Origin: a virus
Virus record (IMG/VR): IMGVR_UViG_3300048509_000016
Location: 1-20,864 of that record
DNA: 20,864 bases
Direction: 5' to 3' (one strand)
Of this stretch, positions 7,914-15,903 are shown piece after piece. Numbering within the stretch: position 1 is the first letter of the stretch; the number at the start of each line of letters is the position of its first letter. The notes beneath the pieces are model-generated. The model was not told where the DNA came from and did no database searches. It saw nothing but the letters and a program-made list of their open reading frames with translations. The translations under genes were made by a program, and so were the position numbers.

Positions 7914-8753
7914 ATGAGTTTCTTTCAAAACTTAATCGACGGAATAGGCAGTGGACTAGGTAGTGTGTTCGGCAGTGGAAACGGAAACATTGCTTCTGGT
8001 ATCGGAGGGCTTGGTCTTCTTACTGGTGCTTATAATAGACTAGGAAACATAGGAGATCAAGCGCTTGACTTAGGCCAAGACCTTGCTCAAACACAGATAG
8101 AACAGGCGGCATTTAGACCGTACACTGTTTCTACGTCTACGGGAGGCCAATTTGGTACTACTGTTGATCCTGTGACAGGACAGCTTACTACTTCTATGGC
8201 TGTTTCTCCTGAAGAACAAGCGTTCCGTAATCAAATGTTTGGCGGTGCTGGTCAGTTTTTCCAACAAGCGGCTACTCCTACCGCCGAAAGAGAAGCTGCT
8301 GTTTATGACCGTATGAGGGCTGTAATGGCTCCTGAAGAGCAACGACAGCAGCTTGCCTTAGAAGAGCGTCTTGCTAACCAAGGACGCCTTGGCGTACGTA
8401 CTGCGCAGTTTGGTGGTGCACCAGAGCAGTTTGCTATGGCTCAGGCTCAAGAAGAAGCACGTAATAGAGCTATGTTGGGTGCAATGGGTCAAGCACAAGC
8501 TGAACAAATGCAGCAAGCACAGTTAGGAGGCCAATTCTTAGGGTCTAGTTACTTGCCACAACAAATGTTACTTCAAGGGTTATCACCCGGTCAAACAGCG
8601 GCATCACAAGCGCAACAAGCCCAATTGTACGGCACTGGTTTGTTTGGTGAGGCGACTGCTTCTGGTATTGAAGCACTGCTTAATGCAGGTTTAGGTCAAT
8701 CGCAGTTGATGGGTACAGTAGGAACAGGGTTGTTAAGCGGACTGTTTAGATAA
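7914..8753 (+). CDS. Probable internal/ejection virion protein, Ala-Gln rich
   Basis: The product has 279 residues and I know no named family. The first 45 residues are Gly-rich and weakly hydrophobic (GIGSGLGSVFGSGNGNIAS, then GIGGLGLLTGAY). The middle (about 95-210) is a long helical stretch rich in Gln, Ala and Glu. The C-terminus is again Gly/Leu-rich (NAGLGQSQLMGTVGTGLLSG). This hydrophobic-helix-hydrophobic layout is common in small podovirus ejection proteins such as T7 gp14, and the place right after the nozzle gene fits. AGGAG precedes the ATG. Ejection function is inferred from position and composition only. Confidence 0.8.
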   Translation: MSFFQNLIDGIGSGLGSVFGSGNGNIASGIGGLGLLTGAYNRLGNIGDQALDLGQDLAQTQIEQAAFRPYTVSTSTGGQFGTTVDPVTGQLTTSMAVSPEEQAFRNQMFGGAGQFFQQAATPTAEREAAVYDRMRAVMAPEEQRQQLALEERLANQGRLGVRTAQFGGAPEQFAMAQAQEEARNRAMLGAMGQAQAEQMQQAQLGGQFLGSSYLPQQMLLQGLSPGQTAASQAQQAQLYGTGLFGEATASGIEALLNAGLGQSQLMGTVGTGLLSGLFR

Positions 8754-8788
8754 TAGTTTAAACAACCTTAAAACATTGGAGAAAAATA

Positions 8789-10042
8789 ATGGCTAGATTT
8801 AGAATTTCACAGGATGCGGCACGTCCTGCATATCTCGAAGGTTTGTTTACTGCTGCTCAACAAGCTGGCATGGCTCCTCAAGTACGAAGACAAAGAGAGG
8901 CGTTATCTCAGCTGGACCCCAGTACCGTACAAGGTCTAGGGGGTTTAGCTACTTATTACCAAGGTCAGGGTGATATGGAAAACGCTACTAAGTATGCAAC
9001 AGCAGCGCGTAACTTACAAACGCAAATTACAGAGGAAGCAAACTTTAACGCACGTAAAAACAGCCTAGCTAACACTGCTACTGCTTTGCAGCTGCCTGAA
9101 CTTGCTGCTCGTGTCACAGGAGTTTCTGATTCAGAAGAACTTAAAACTATTGCTAAAGAAATTCGACAGATAGAACGAGATAAAATGCCTACCCAGACTC
9201 CGTTGGTACGCAAGCGTATGGCCAATGCTGCTGGCATATCTCCTGAATTATTTGACGAGCTTGGTTTAGCTAAAGTTCGTGACAGTGTTTTTAATGAATA
9301 TATTTCAGGTGAAAAAGGAAAGATTGAGCCTTATCTAAAAGACAACAAAGTTGGTTTATTCCGTGTTAACGAAGCTGGACGCGTATGGGACGATAACCAA
9401 CAAAAGTGGGTAGAAGCCGGTACGTTAGGATTAGAAGCAGCGCCCCCTCAGGTACAACGTGTAGAAACTATTGCCTCAGGAATGGCAGATGAACTAGCTA
9501 AAGTAGGTGCTAAGGCTTTTGCCGAAGCACACGAAAATGCTAGGCTTGCTGCGGACGCGCTTGGGTCAGTCAACCGTACACTCCCAACAATTGACAACAT
9601 GTTTACAGGTGCTGGTGCAGAACTTAAGTTAAACATTTCTAGATATGCTCGTACCTTTGGTGTTGACGTTGTTGATCCTTCTACTATTGCTGATACAGAA
9701 GCTTATGTTGCAGAATCAGGAAGACGCGTGGCTCAATATATTACCAACTTAGGTGCTGGTACAGGCTTATCAGACGCTGACCGTGAGTACGCAGAAAAAG
9801 TAGTAGCGGGTAACATTACTGTTGACAAAGAAGCACTAAAGCGTCTTTTGGGTGTAATCAAAGCTAGCTCACAACGTACTATTAAAAATTATAGAAGTCT
9901 TAGAACTAGTGTAGAAAAAGAACTAGGCGAAGCCAACAAAGGTTCTTTAGCACTTTACGGTAATATTTTTGTAGATGAGGGACCTACCCAAGAGCCTGCC
10001 GGAGCAGGTCTTTCAGACGCCGCTAAAAGTTATTTCCAATAA
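8789..10042 (+). CDS. Probable internal virion (ejection) protein with a TGLSDADRE module
   Basis: The product has 417 residues and is mostly helical. The N-terminal 95 residues (AYLEGLFTAAQQAGM, then TYYQGQGDMENATKYATAAR) look TPR-like. From about residue 225 the chain carries a module I recall from many phage virion proteins: SVNRTLPTIDNMFTGAGAE, then ESGRRVAQYITNLGAGTGLS followed by DADREYAEKVVAGNITVDKE and ALKRLLGVIK. No catalytic domain is visible. A GGAG lies ahead of the ATG. Position in a run of four such genes after the nozzle supports an injected or core protein. Confidence 0.82.
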   Translation: MARFRISQDAARPAYLEGLFTAAQQAGMAPQVRRQREALSQLDPSTVQGLGGLATYYQGQGDMENATKYATAARNLQTQITEEANFNARKNSLANTATALQLPELAARVTGVSDSEELKTIAKEIRQIERDKMPTQTPLVRKRMANAAGISPELFDELGLAKVRDSVFNEYISGEKGKIEPYLKDNKVGLFRVNEAGRVWDDNQQKWVEAGTLGLEAAPPQVQRVETIASGMADELAKVGAKAFAEAHENARLAADALGSVNRTLPTIDNMFTGAGAELKLNISRYARTFGVDVVDPSTIADTEAYVAESGRRVAQYITNLGAGTGLSDADREYAEKVVAGNITVDKEALKRLLGVIKASSQRTIKNYRSLRTSVEKELGEANKGSLALYGNIFVDEGPTQEPAGAGLSDAAKSYFQ

Positions 10043-10051
10043 GAGGTATTT

Positions 10052-11632
10052 ATGCAATACACTCAAGAACAGTATAAAGCTGCTATTGACCGTGCATTGG
10101 CGGCAGGAGACCAAAAGTCAGCTAATGAATTAGCTACACGAGCTGCGGAAGTGTTTGGGCCTATGCAACAAACACAACAAGCGTTTGCTCCTGAGATGGC
10201 TGCTAAAGAGACGCTAGAACGTGAGGTAGAGCGGTTCGGACCTGAGTTTCAACGCAGAGCTGGTAGGATAGTAGGTGAAGAATTAGACCCTACAGACATA
10301 CCTAAAGTAGCTGGTGTTGCTGTCTCTCAAGCTGCTAGAGCCGGTGGTGCTGCGCTTAGTAGTTATATAGGCGGGATGTTACCACAGTCAGTTAAAGAAG
10401 GTGCACAGGATTTGTTTGCTCAAGTTCAAAACACTGAGGCTTTTAAAACAGCCGCTAGTGCTGCATCTAAGGGCTATGAGTTTTATAAAGACTGGTCGTC
10501 TAAAAACCCCGACAACGCTGAAAAGTTTGAAAGTTTTATTGATGTGCAATCGTTGTTTAGCCCACGTCCTGACATGCCTGACATTGGTTTGCCTGAAAGT
10601 GTAGTTAAGGGCGCACAAAAAGCATCTCGTGAGGCAATTAGAGAAGATAGGATCACAGGTACAACTAAGCTAATTGAGCCAGAGATGTTGCCCGGAGACG
10701 CTGTAGCAGAAGAAGTAGGCCCACTTCGTAGACGTGAATGGCAGCCTAACGTTAGAGACCAAAACGTTATTGAAACATTGGCCGATATTAAAGAGATAAA
10801 CCCAAAGCGTTCTTATACATACAATTATCGCGTTGTACAAAAAGACATCGCTAACTCTGCACAAGCTGTAGACAACATGATTGTAGCTCAGAATAAGACT
10901 ATTGACACTGACGTGTTGACAGAGGATCTATTGGGAGCAATAGCTGGGTTTAAGCAAGACCCTGTGTTTCGTTTAGCTACAGGAGACGCACAAAAGATTG
11001 CCGCTGAACTAGGGCAGATTGCTTTGGAAATGGTAGAGAAGCATGGTACAGATCTTAACGGCGTACTTAAGGCACGACGTGAGTTTGACTCTGCATTACG
11101 TAGGGCTTCTTCGACTGTACTCGACGCAGAGTCAGCTTCTGGTAGAGCGCTAGCTGCTAAAGCTATTCGCAACGTCCTAAATAACACCCTTAAGACAAAC
11201 ACTAGAGGTGAAAAACTACATAACCTTTTGGACCGCCAACACAACTCTTTTTTAGCCTTAGACGCGATGACCAACAAACGCGCAAAAGAGTTAGGTAACA
11301 TGTTGGCTAGGGGTTTCGATAGAGCTAAGGACGTAGCGGATCTGCCTTCGACACCCCTTGCGTTAACTGCCACTACTTCTGCTGGTGTGGCTGCTTTAGG
11401 AGGGGCTGGGGCTGCTCTAGGTACTGCTGCTGCGGGACTAGGTATCTATGGTGCGTACCTTGCGTATAAACCTAAGAGACGACTTAAGGCTTATGCAGAA
11501 CTTTTGTCGGGCATGGACAAAGCCGTAAGAAACATAGATGACGCTTATTTGCTTAAACAGTTCGAGATGGACAGGGCGCTGCTCGTAGACCTTATTGACC
11601 AGACACGAGAGGAAGCTAAAGAAGATGAGTGA
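10052..11632 (+). CDS. Probable internal virion protein with hydrophobic segments
   Basis: The product has 526 residues and is unrecognised as a family. The first 35 residues (YTQEQYKAAIDRALAAGDQK, then SANELATRAAE) form a TPR-like helical pair. Two Gly/Ala-rich hydrophobic stretches follow: about residues 86-113 and 434-470 (GVAALGGAGAALGTAAAGLG). The latter ends in a positive cluster (YKPKRRLK) like a membrane-embedded hairpin. Between them is a charged helical body (IALEMVEKHGTDLNGVLKA). The layout suits a protein that inserts into the host envelope during DNA entry. It has a GAGGT site, starts nine bases after the preceding gene, and overlaps the next by eight bases. Confidence 0.8.
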   Translation: MQYTQEQYKAAIDRALAAGDQKSANELATRAAEVFGPMQQTQQAFAPEMAAKETLEREVERFGPEFQRRAGRIVGEELDPTDIPKVAGVAVSQAARAGGAALSSYIGGMLPQSVKEGAQDLFAQVQNTEAFKTAASAASKGYEFYKDWSSKNPDNAEKFESFIDVQSLFSPRPDMPDIGLPESVVKGAQKASREAIREDRITGTTKLIEPEMLPGDAVAEEVGPLRRREWQPNVRDQNVIETLADIKEINPKRSYTYNYRVVQKDIANSAQAVDNMIVAQNKTIDTDVLTEDLLGAIAGFKQDPVFRLATGDAQKIAAELGQIALEMVEKHGTDLNGVLKARREFDSALRRASSTVLDAESASGRALAAKAIRNVLNNTLKTNTRGEKLHNLLDRQHNSFLALDAMTNKRAKELGNMLARGFDRAKDVADLPSTPLALTATTSAGVAALGGAGAALGTAAAGLGIYGAYLAYKPKRRLKAYAELLSGMDKAVRNIDDAYLLKQFEMDRALLVDLIDQTREEAKEDE

Positions 11633-13421
11633 CTTTCAAAAATTACGTAGGGAAATGAAGGTCGCAACCCGTGCTCGTGAAGCGCAGATGAGCAGGGAAA
11701 ACAGAGCGGCTATTGCTCCTGCTAGAGCGGTAAGAGCAGTAGCAAGTAATATTGCAGAGGACTTTAGAGCAGGACGAGATAAATACCAAGCCTCTCAAGA
11801 AGAGTTGTTTAGACCTAGAAAGTCCTTGTTTTCTGGAGAAACAGCAGCAGACATTGGTTACGGGACGCTTAACGAACTAGCTGGTATGGCACAGATGGCT
11901 ACTTCTCCTATTACTGGTGCTCTTCGCTCAGTACTCCCTATGGAAACTATAGGCGGCGCAATTTCTGCTGTGACTCCTGATAGAGTAAAACAACTTGCTG
12001 CGGACTACCCTAGACAAGCACAAGCTCTTGGAAACATTGCAGAGATTGCTTTACCAAAGGTAGGACTAGAGCTAGGAAAAACAGGGTTGACAAACCTAGC
12101 CATGAACACGCCTACGGAAATACCCGGTTTTTACGGTCCTGTTGGGCCAGCGGGTCAGGTTATTGCGGCTGCTAAAGTAGCAGGGCCTCAGATTGGAAGA
12201 GTTTTAAACCAAATGGTAAACCCTAACGAGATTGCCAGAACAAGGCAAGTCGGAGCAGGAAAAGGCCGTAGAAATGAGTACGTTACTAGGGCACTCGAAG
12301 GAGACGCAAACAAAACTAGAGGAACTTCTTTAGCCTCTGGTTTCATGGATACTCAAACTCGAAACATGACTGATCGTCCAGATTCTGTCTTTGGGCAGTC
12401 CCGTGAAATGCAGAAGTACACTCAGGACTTCTTTGATCTTTCAGACACAAATAGAATAAAACAGAACTTAACTACTACGTCTAACGTCCCTGAGATTATT
12501 CTTGATAGGGCTGTAAACCATCTAAAGGCAATACACGGCGTTAGTGACGCACCCGGAGCCACCTCTTTAGTAGTAAGGCGTAGAGGTTCAGGAGAAGGGC
12601 TACAGGGTGAAGCAAGAGGTACTGCTACTACAGCTAACAACATGCTTAAGTTTTTGAGAGGAACAGGCGGTGTCTACAGCCAAATAGAGAAGGTGTTTCC
12701 TGACCTTTCAAAACAAGAGCGACTAAGTAGGCTTGGTGGCATCGCTAACGCTGCTGATAGAAACGCAATGATAAAAGCCTCAGGAGACAACTTAGGTCCT
12801 TCTACAATAAAAAATAAAGACGGTAGTTTTAAAGGCTCTTCACTTCTTGTTGCTCAGTACCTAAGAGCAAAGCAGAAGCCAAAAGGAAAGCTAACAAACG
12901 CAGACAAAGAACTAGTCAAGTACTTTGACAACGCAAAAGACATGAGAGTAAACGAAGTTTCTGACGGTGTTTATGCTATGCACAGTAGTCATAGGTCTAC
13001 TGCTCAGGACTTGGGCGGTATGAATGATTTCATTGCTGTAGATACTAACGCAAATAAAGTATACAGTATGACTTCTGACGGACACGATATGTTTGGGATG
13101 AATCCTCCGGGAGGCAACTCTCTTCTTAACGTACTGCCTATTGAAGTCTTCGGTCTTGGCTCAGGTAAATCACAGAGAGTTAAGAAGCAAGAAGTAGTAG
13201 GAGACCCTGACATCTCAGCTATCGAAAGGCTTACCGGTGTTGAGGCTAAACGTGGGCCTCAGGGTGGAATGCTTGAGTCAGGCCCTCAGTACCAAGCAAG
13301 GGCAGTACGTGACGTAAAGGCCATGAGAACCCCTGAAGACGTAAGAGAGGCTGCTACTAATATCGGTCGTATGGGGATGTTTGGCGCTGCTTTAGCCCCA
13401 GAAGAAGAAAAGGGGCGCTAA
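11625..13421 (+). CDS. Large unassigned protein ending the virion operon, probable internal virion protein
   Basis: The start is taken at ATG 11625, eight bases inside the preceding gene; a TTG at 11595 would add ten residues but lies much deeper in the upstream gene. The product has 598 residues. Residues 1-60 are Arg/Glu/Ala helices, and 70-190 are Gly/Ala-rich with mild hydrophobicity. Residues 200-430 are a basic, soluble region. Residues about 445-510 look like a compact folded domain: DGVYAMHSSHRSTAQDLGGM, then NDFIAVDTNANKVYSMTSDG, HDMFGMNPPGG and LPIEVFGLG. Those His, Ser and Asp residues could form an active site, but I match them to no enzyme family. It is the last gene before the convergent junction. 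Confidence 0.8.
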   Translation: MSDFQKLRREMKVATRAREAQMSRENRAAIAPARAVRAVASNIAEDFRAGRDKYQASQEELFRPRKSLFSGETAADIGYGTLNELAGMAQMATSPITGALRSVLPMETIGGAISAVTPDRVKQLAADYPRQAQALGNIAEIALPKVGLELGKTGLTNLAMNTPTEIPGFYGPVGPAGQVIAAAKVAGPQIGRVLNQMVNPNEIARTRQVGAGKGRRNEYVTRALEGDANKTRGTSLASGFMDTQTRNMTDRPDSVFGQSREMQKYTQDFFDLSDTNRIKQNLTTTSNVPEIILDRAVNHLKAIHGVSDAPGATSLVVRRRGSGEGLQGEARGTATTANNMLKFLRGTGGVYSQIEKVFPDLSKQERLSRLGGIANAADRNAMIKASGDNLGPSTIKNKDGSFKGSSLLVAQYLRAKQKPKGKLTNADKELVKYFDNAKDMRVNEVSDGVYAMHSSHRSTAQDLGGMNDFIAVDTNANKVYSMTSDGHDMFGMNPPGGNSLLNVLPIEVFGLGSGKSQRVKKQEVVGDPDISAIERLTGVEAKRGPQGGMLESGPQYQARAVRDVKAMRTPEDVREAATNIGRMGMFGAALAPEEEKGR

Positions 13422-13428
13422 GGCCCCT
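13411..13428. terminator. GC-rich hairpin between convergent operons
   Basis: The stem is AGGGGC (13411-13416) paired with GCCCCT (13423-13428), with a six-base loop that contains the TAA stop (13419-13421) of the last virion gene. On the minus strand the hairpin is followed by a pyrimidine run with T-rich ends (complement of 13401-13410), as in an intrinsic terminator. On the plus strand the following bases (gtagttt) are only weakly T-rich. It is the only non-coding gap between the two opposed operons. Bidirectional use is inferred. Confidence 0.65.
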
Positions 13429-13433
13429 GTAGT

Positions 13434-15305
13434 TTACAACTCGCAGTTATTGCCCGTACAAGCTAACTGCTGAGACCCTTCTGTCATGTCAGAGTTCTCA
13501 GAGATGTTCCAATCAATCGTCTCTGGGAATTCCTCCTTAAGCTTCTCAAAGGTCTCTAAGTCTATGGGTTCGTAAGGAGCCTGTTGGTACGTATGTTCGG
13601 AATAAGGGAGGAACGATACTCCACTAATCTTGTCGAACTTGTTGTACAACCACTGGCCTACCTCAAGGAATTCATCATCACGGTAGTAGCATGTCATGGA
13701 CGGCTTATGCTCACACCAAAAGTCCTGATAAATCTCCCATAGCTCAAGTTGTTCCATTGCACCCATCTCAGAGGCCACCACAGCCCCGTCAGGGGATTTT
13801 ATAGGGAAGCTGAATACCTTAGTAGTGGGTGACATTACGTCGTCCTCTACAGGGATTCCTGCTGCCGCTAAGACTTCACAGAGGGGGTCTCTGGCGTCCG
13901 CTCTAACTCGTCTAATATACTGATCTGAGTATCTAGGGTGGATGCCAGACGCAGAATCCACCAACTGACTAACAGTGCCGGAAGGCTTAACAGCAGTAAT
14001 GGCAGTGCTAATGTTAATGCCAAGACGGTTAGCCCATTCTGCGTTAGTTTTAATAGCCTCTTCTTTGAGCTCAGTAAGCCACGTTTTGAGTACACCTTTA
14101 TCTCTCCTTCCTGATAGGGTTGGATGATCCATGATCCCTGTTAATGATACTCCTAGTAGTGCTTCTTCCTCTGTGTTCTTCTGCCAGACCTTGCGTAGGT
14201 AACGGAAGTCAGTTAAGGTAGCCTGTAGAGTTCCAAGGATAGACGCAACACGTACTTTTCGTTTGAGGTCTGAGAGCGTATCGGCTGCCCTGACAACAAC
14301 TTCTGATAGATTGCAGAATTGGTTAGGTCGTAAGATGATCTCGCTACATGGATTAGTTCCAAAATCATAGGAAGCATCTCGTCGTTCGTTCTTTGCAGCT
14401 TGCTTTTGACTTGCGACTCTAGAGAACATACCTCGCTCTCCTGAACGGGACTCGTATAAACTTTTCCACTCATTTAAAAATGCCTCGAAGTCTGGCTTCT
14501 CTGTATAACACGCACTGTTGTTTGCTAGTCCTCGCTGAGGATTGTCGTTCCACCACTGGCCTGACTTGCATCTTCGGAGTCTATCGTCAGTGAGGTTAGA
14601 CAGACTGATGAGAGCGGACCTGCGTACACCGCCGACGACAACGATCTGTGCAATCTTACAGCAGATATCATGACATTCGATGGAGCTAAGTTTACGTCCA
14701 GCAGCCTCCCGAAAGACGCCGACTGTGAAGTTGAACAGATCGACAAGAGGCTCTGGACCAGATGCTCTACCTCCGAAGGTCTTAAGGGTTGCCCCTGCAA
14801 GTCGTACTCCAGACACGTCCCATTTTGGAAGTTGGCCTGAATACAACAAGCTAATAAGTTCCCTGTAAGCTTTAGCCCATCCAATTTTGCTGTCGGCGAC
14901 ATGTATAACTGTATCGGTATCATGGAATTCCTCTGCTACGTCTGGTAGCTTGCTTACGTATTGTCGTTCAACAGAGTAGCCCACGCCTGTACCACACATA
15001 AGTACGTACATCATCTCGTCAAACGCTTTGGGGTGGTCGATAGGTAGGTAGCTACAGTTGAAGCCAGCTACGTTGTCACGGTCAAGAGCCTGACCAGCAG
15101 TCATTAATGCTCGCATAGACGGCATTACGTCCATGTCGTGAATGTCTTTGAAGATACCGTTAGCTTCTTCGAGTGTTAACTTGCCCTTCTCAATCCAGAA
15201 GTTTAGGTACCTGTCGATTGTTTCTTCCCAAGTCTCACGCCGCTGCTCCTCTGGAAGGTAGCGAGCATAGCGTGACTTGTGTATGTACTGTTGATATGCG
15301 TCCAA
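13434..15305 (-). CDS. nrdJ: Adenosylcobalamin-dependent (class II) ribonucleotide reductase, monomeric type
   Basis: This enzyme reduces ribonucleotides to deoxyribonucleotides using a radical made from coenzyme B12, giving the phage dNTPs without oxygen or a second subunit. The 623 residues keep the landmarks of the Lactobacillus monomeric enzyme: redox Cys84 (GFNCSYLP), active-site Cys320 and Glu322 (NPCSEI), second redox Cys331 eleven residues after Cys320, phosphate loop PSGTVSQL (441-448), and the C-terminal shuttle pair Cys616/Cys621 (ACTGNNCEL). It is about 115 residues shorter than the 739-residue Lactobacillus form. The start is TTG at 15305-15303, the first start after an in-frame stop, with AAGGAG at 15314-15319. 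It is the last gene of the leftward operon. No cobalamin riboswitch fits in the 32-base gap upstream. Confidence 0.95.
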   Translation of the reverse strand: MDAYQQYIHKSRYARYLPEEQRRETWEETIDRYLNFWIEKGKLTLEEANGIFKDIHDMDVMPSMRALMTAGQALDRDNVAGFNCSYLPIDHPKAFDEMMYVLMCGTGVGYSVERQYVSKLPDVAEEFHDTDTVIHVADSKIGWAKAYRELISLLYSGQLPKWDVSGVRLAGATLKTFGGRASGPEPLVDLFNFTVGVFREAAGRKLSSIECHDICCKIAQIVVVGGVRRSALISLSNLTDDRLRRCKSGQWWNDNPQRGLANNSACYTEKPDFEAFLNEWKSLYESRSGERGMFSRVASQKQAAKNERRDASYDFGTNPCSEIILRPNQFCNLSEVVVRAADTLSDLKRKVRVASILGTLQATLTDFRYLRKVWQKNTEEEALLGVSLTGIMDHPTLSGRRDKGVLKTWLTELKEEAIKTNAEWANRLGINISTAITAVKPSGTVSQLVDSASGIHPRYSDQYIRRVRADARDPLCEVLAAAGIPVEDDVMSPTTKVFSFPIKSPDGAVVASEMGAMEQLELWEIYQDFWCEHKPSMTCYYRDDEFLEVGQWLYNKFDKISGVSFLPYSEHTYQQAPYEPIDLETFEKLKEEFPETIDWNISENSDMTEGSQQLACTGNNCEL

Positions 15306-15313
15306 TTTTGTTA

Positions 15314-15319
15314 CTCCTT
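15314..15319 (-). promoter_or_regulatory. Ribosome binding site deciding the TTG start of nrdJ
   Basis: AAGGAG on the minus strand lies eight bases before TTG 15305-15303. An in-frame TAA lies upstream, and the next in-frame ATG is deep in the coding region. The strong site therefore fixes the rare TTG as the start. Confidence 0.8.
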
Positions 15320-15337
15320 ATTAATTTTAATATGCCA

Positions 15338-15616
15338 CTACCAGCGATCAGCTACCTTGAAACGCTTCTTCCGATACCGCATCTCACCGGCCTTATCCCA
15401 GTTAGCATAGATGGTTCGGTCATCGTCACGCCAGCAACCCTCTTCGGTGTAATGCTCTGTGTCATACCAATACGCACGCAACATCGTTTCATCGTCCTTA
15501 CACTTCTCATCGGTCAGGACTATCTCGCCGCCTTGCTCAATCCGTGTGTATGCCTTGGTATCTGCTACTACAGGCGCTGCTAATAAAACACCCAATAAAA
15601 CTATTAATTTTTTCAT
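15338..15616 (-). CDS. Small exported protein with signal peptide, function unknown
   Basis: The product has 92 residues. The N-terminus (MKKLIVLLGVLLAAPVVADT) is a clear Sec signal peptide with likely cleavage after VVA, giving a mature periplasmic or secreted domain of about 73 residues. That domain has just two Cys (EKCKDDETML and EEGCWRDDD), about 20 residues apart, which could form a disulfide. It ends in a basic patch (RYRKKRFKVADRW). Pairs of Tyr/Trp suggest a small beta fold. The ATG overlaps the stop of the DUF3310 gene (ATGA) and AAGGAA precedes it. I do not know its function; a periplasmic role in superinfection exclusion or lysis is only a guess. Confidence 0.85.
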   Translation of the reverse strand: MKKLIVLLGVLLAAPVVADTKAYTRIEQGGEIVLTDEKCKDDETMLRAYWYDTEHYTEEGCWRDDDRTIYANWDKAGEMRYRKKRFKVADRW

Positions 15617-15903
15617 TGTACTTGTTCCTTCAGTAATCGTTCAATATACCACTTACACTTACGTAAGTCCTCAACCGGCTTCCCTTTGTAATCATACCGC
15701 CAGAGGTACTTCAGCGCGTTGCCTTTGAGATAACCGTTGAACTCTCCCTGTGGCATAGACGCCTTGATTGCTTCGATTGCTTCGATTGCTCCGCTGTTGT
15801 AGTGGTCAGGTCGTTCAACAGGATCAGGTGTTTTTCTGATAGATAGGTTGTTCAATGCTGTCAAGGTATCCCAGTCAGCAGGGGTAGCGTTGTCAATACT
15901 CAT
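15613..15903 (-). CDS. DUF3310 (SaV-like) phage protein
   Basis: The product has 96 residues. The segment PVERPDHYNSGAIEAIEAIK, followed by FNGYLKGNALKYLWRYDYKG and EDLRKCKWYIERLL, is the DUF3310 core found in many phages. From memory, T7 gp1.7, a nucleotide kinase, also carries this signature, so a role in nucleotide metabolism beside the reductase is plausible but unproved; no P-loop is visible. The ATG has an AGGAGG site and overlaps the end of the 58-aa gene. A nine-base near-tandem repeat (15761-15790) encodes the EAIEAI stretch. Confidence 0.87.
   Translation of the reverse strand: MSIDNATPADWDTLTALNNLSIRKTPDPVERPDHYNSGAIEAIEAIKASMPQGEFNGYLKGNALKYLWRYDYKGKPVEDLRKCKWYIERLLKEQVQ
15761..15790 (-). 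repeat. Short nine-base tandem repeat in the DUF3310 gene
   Basis: The unit cttcgattg occurs at 15771-15779 and 15780-15788, with a degenerate copy before it. It encodes Glu-Ala-Ile repeats (EAIEAI) and is in frame, so copy number change would alter the protein by three residues at a time. Confidence 0.75.

Noticed and set aside
8754-8788. Palindrome gtttaaac before the 417-aa virion gene as an operator
   Set aside because: It is a single short AT-rich eight-base palindrome in a 35-base gap, with no second copy found, so chance is the simpler explanation.
10888-11373. 161-codon open frame on the minus strand
   Set aside because: It is antisense to a long plus-strand gene in a row of coupled virion genes, its composition (Ala/Ser/Leu/Arg) is that of a shadow frame, and no ribosome site suits it.
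11595-11624. TTG start for the last virion protein
   Set aside because: The ATG at 11625 gives a normal short overlap with the preceding stop; the TTG would add ten residues that read as the preceding gene's coding sequence in another frame.
15306-15337. Possible cobalamin riboswitch or promoter before the B12-dependent reductase
   Set aside because: The gap is 32 bases and holds an AT-rich stretch and the ribosome site. A cobalamin riboswitch needs well over 150 bases, and no -35/-10 pair is convincing.
15173-15583. 136-codon open frame on the plus strand spanning the reductase start
   Set aside because: It crosses three well-supported minus-strand features including a strong ribosome site, and its product has no plausible domain.
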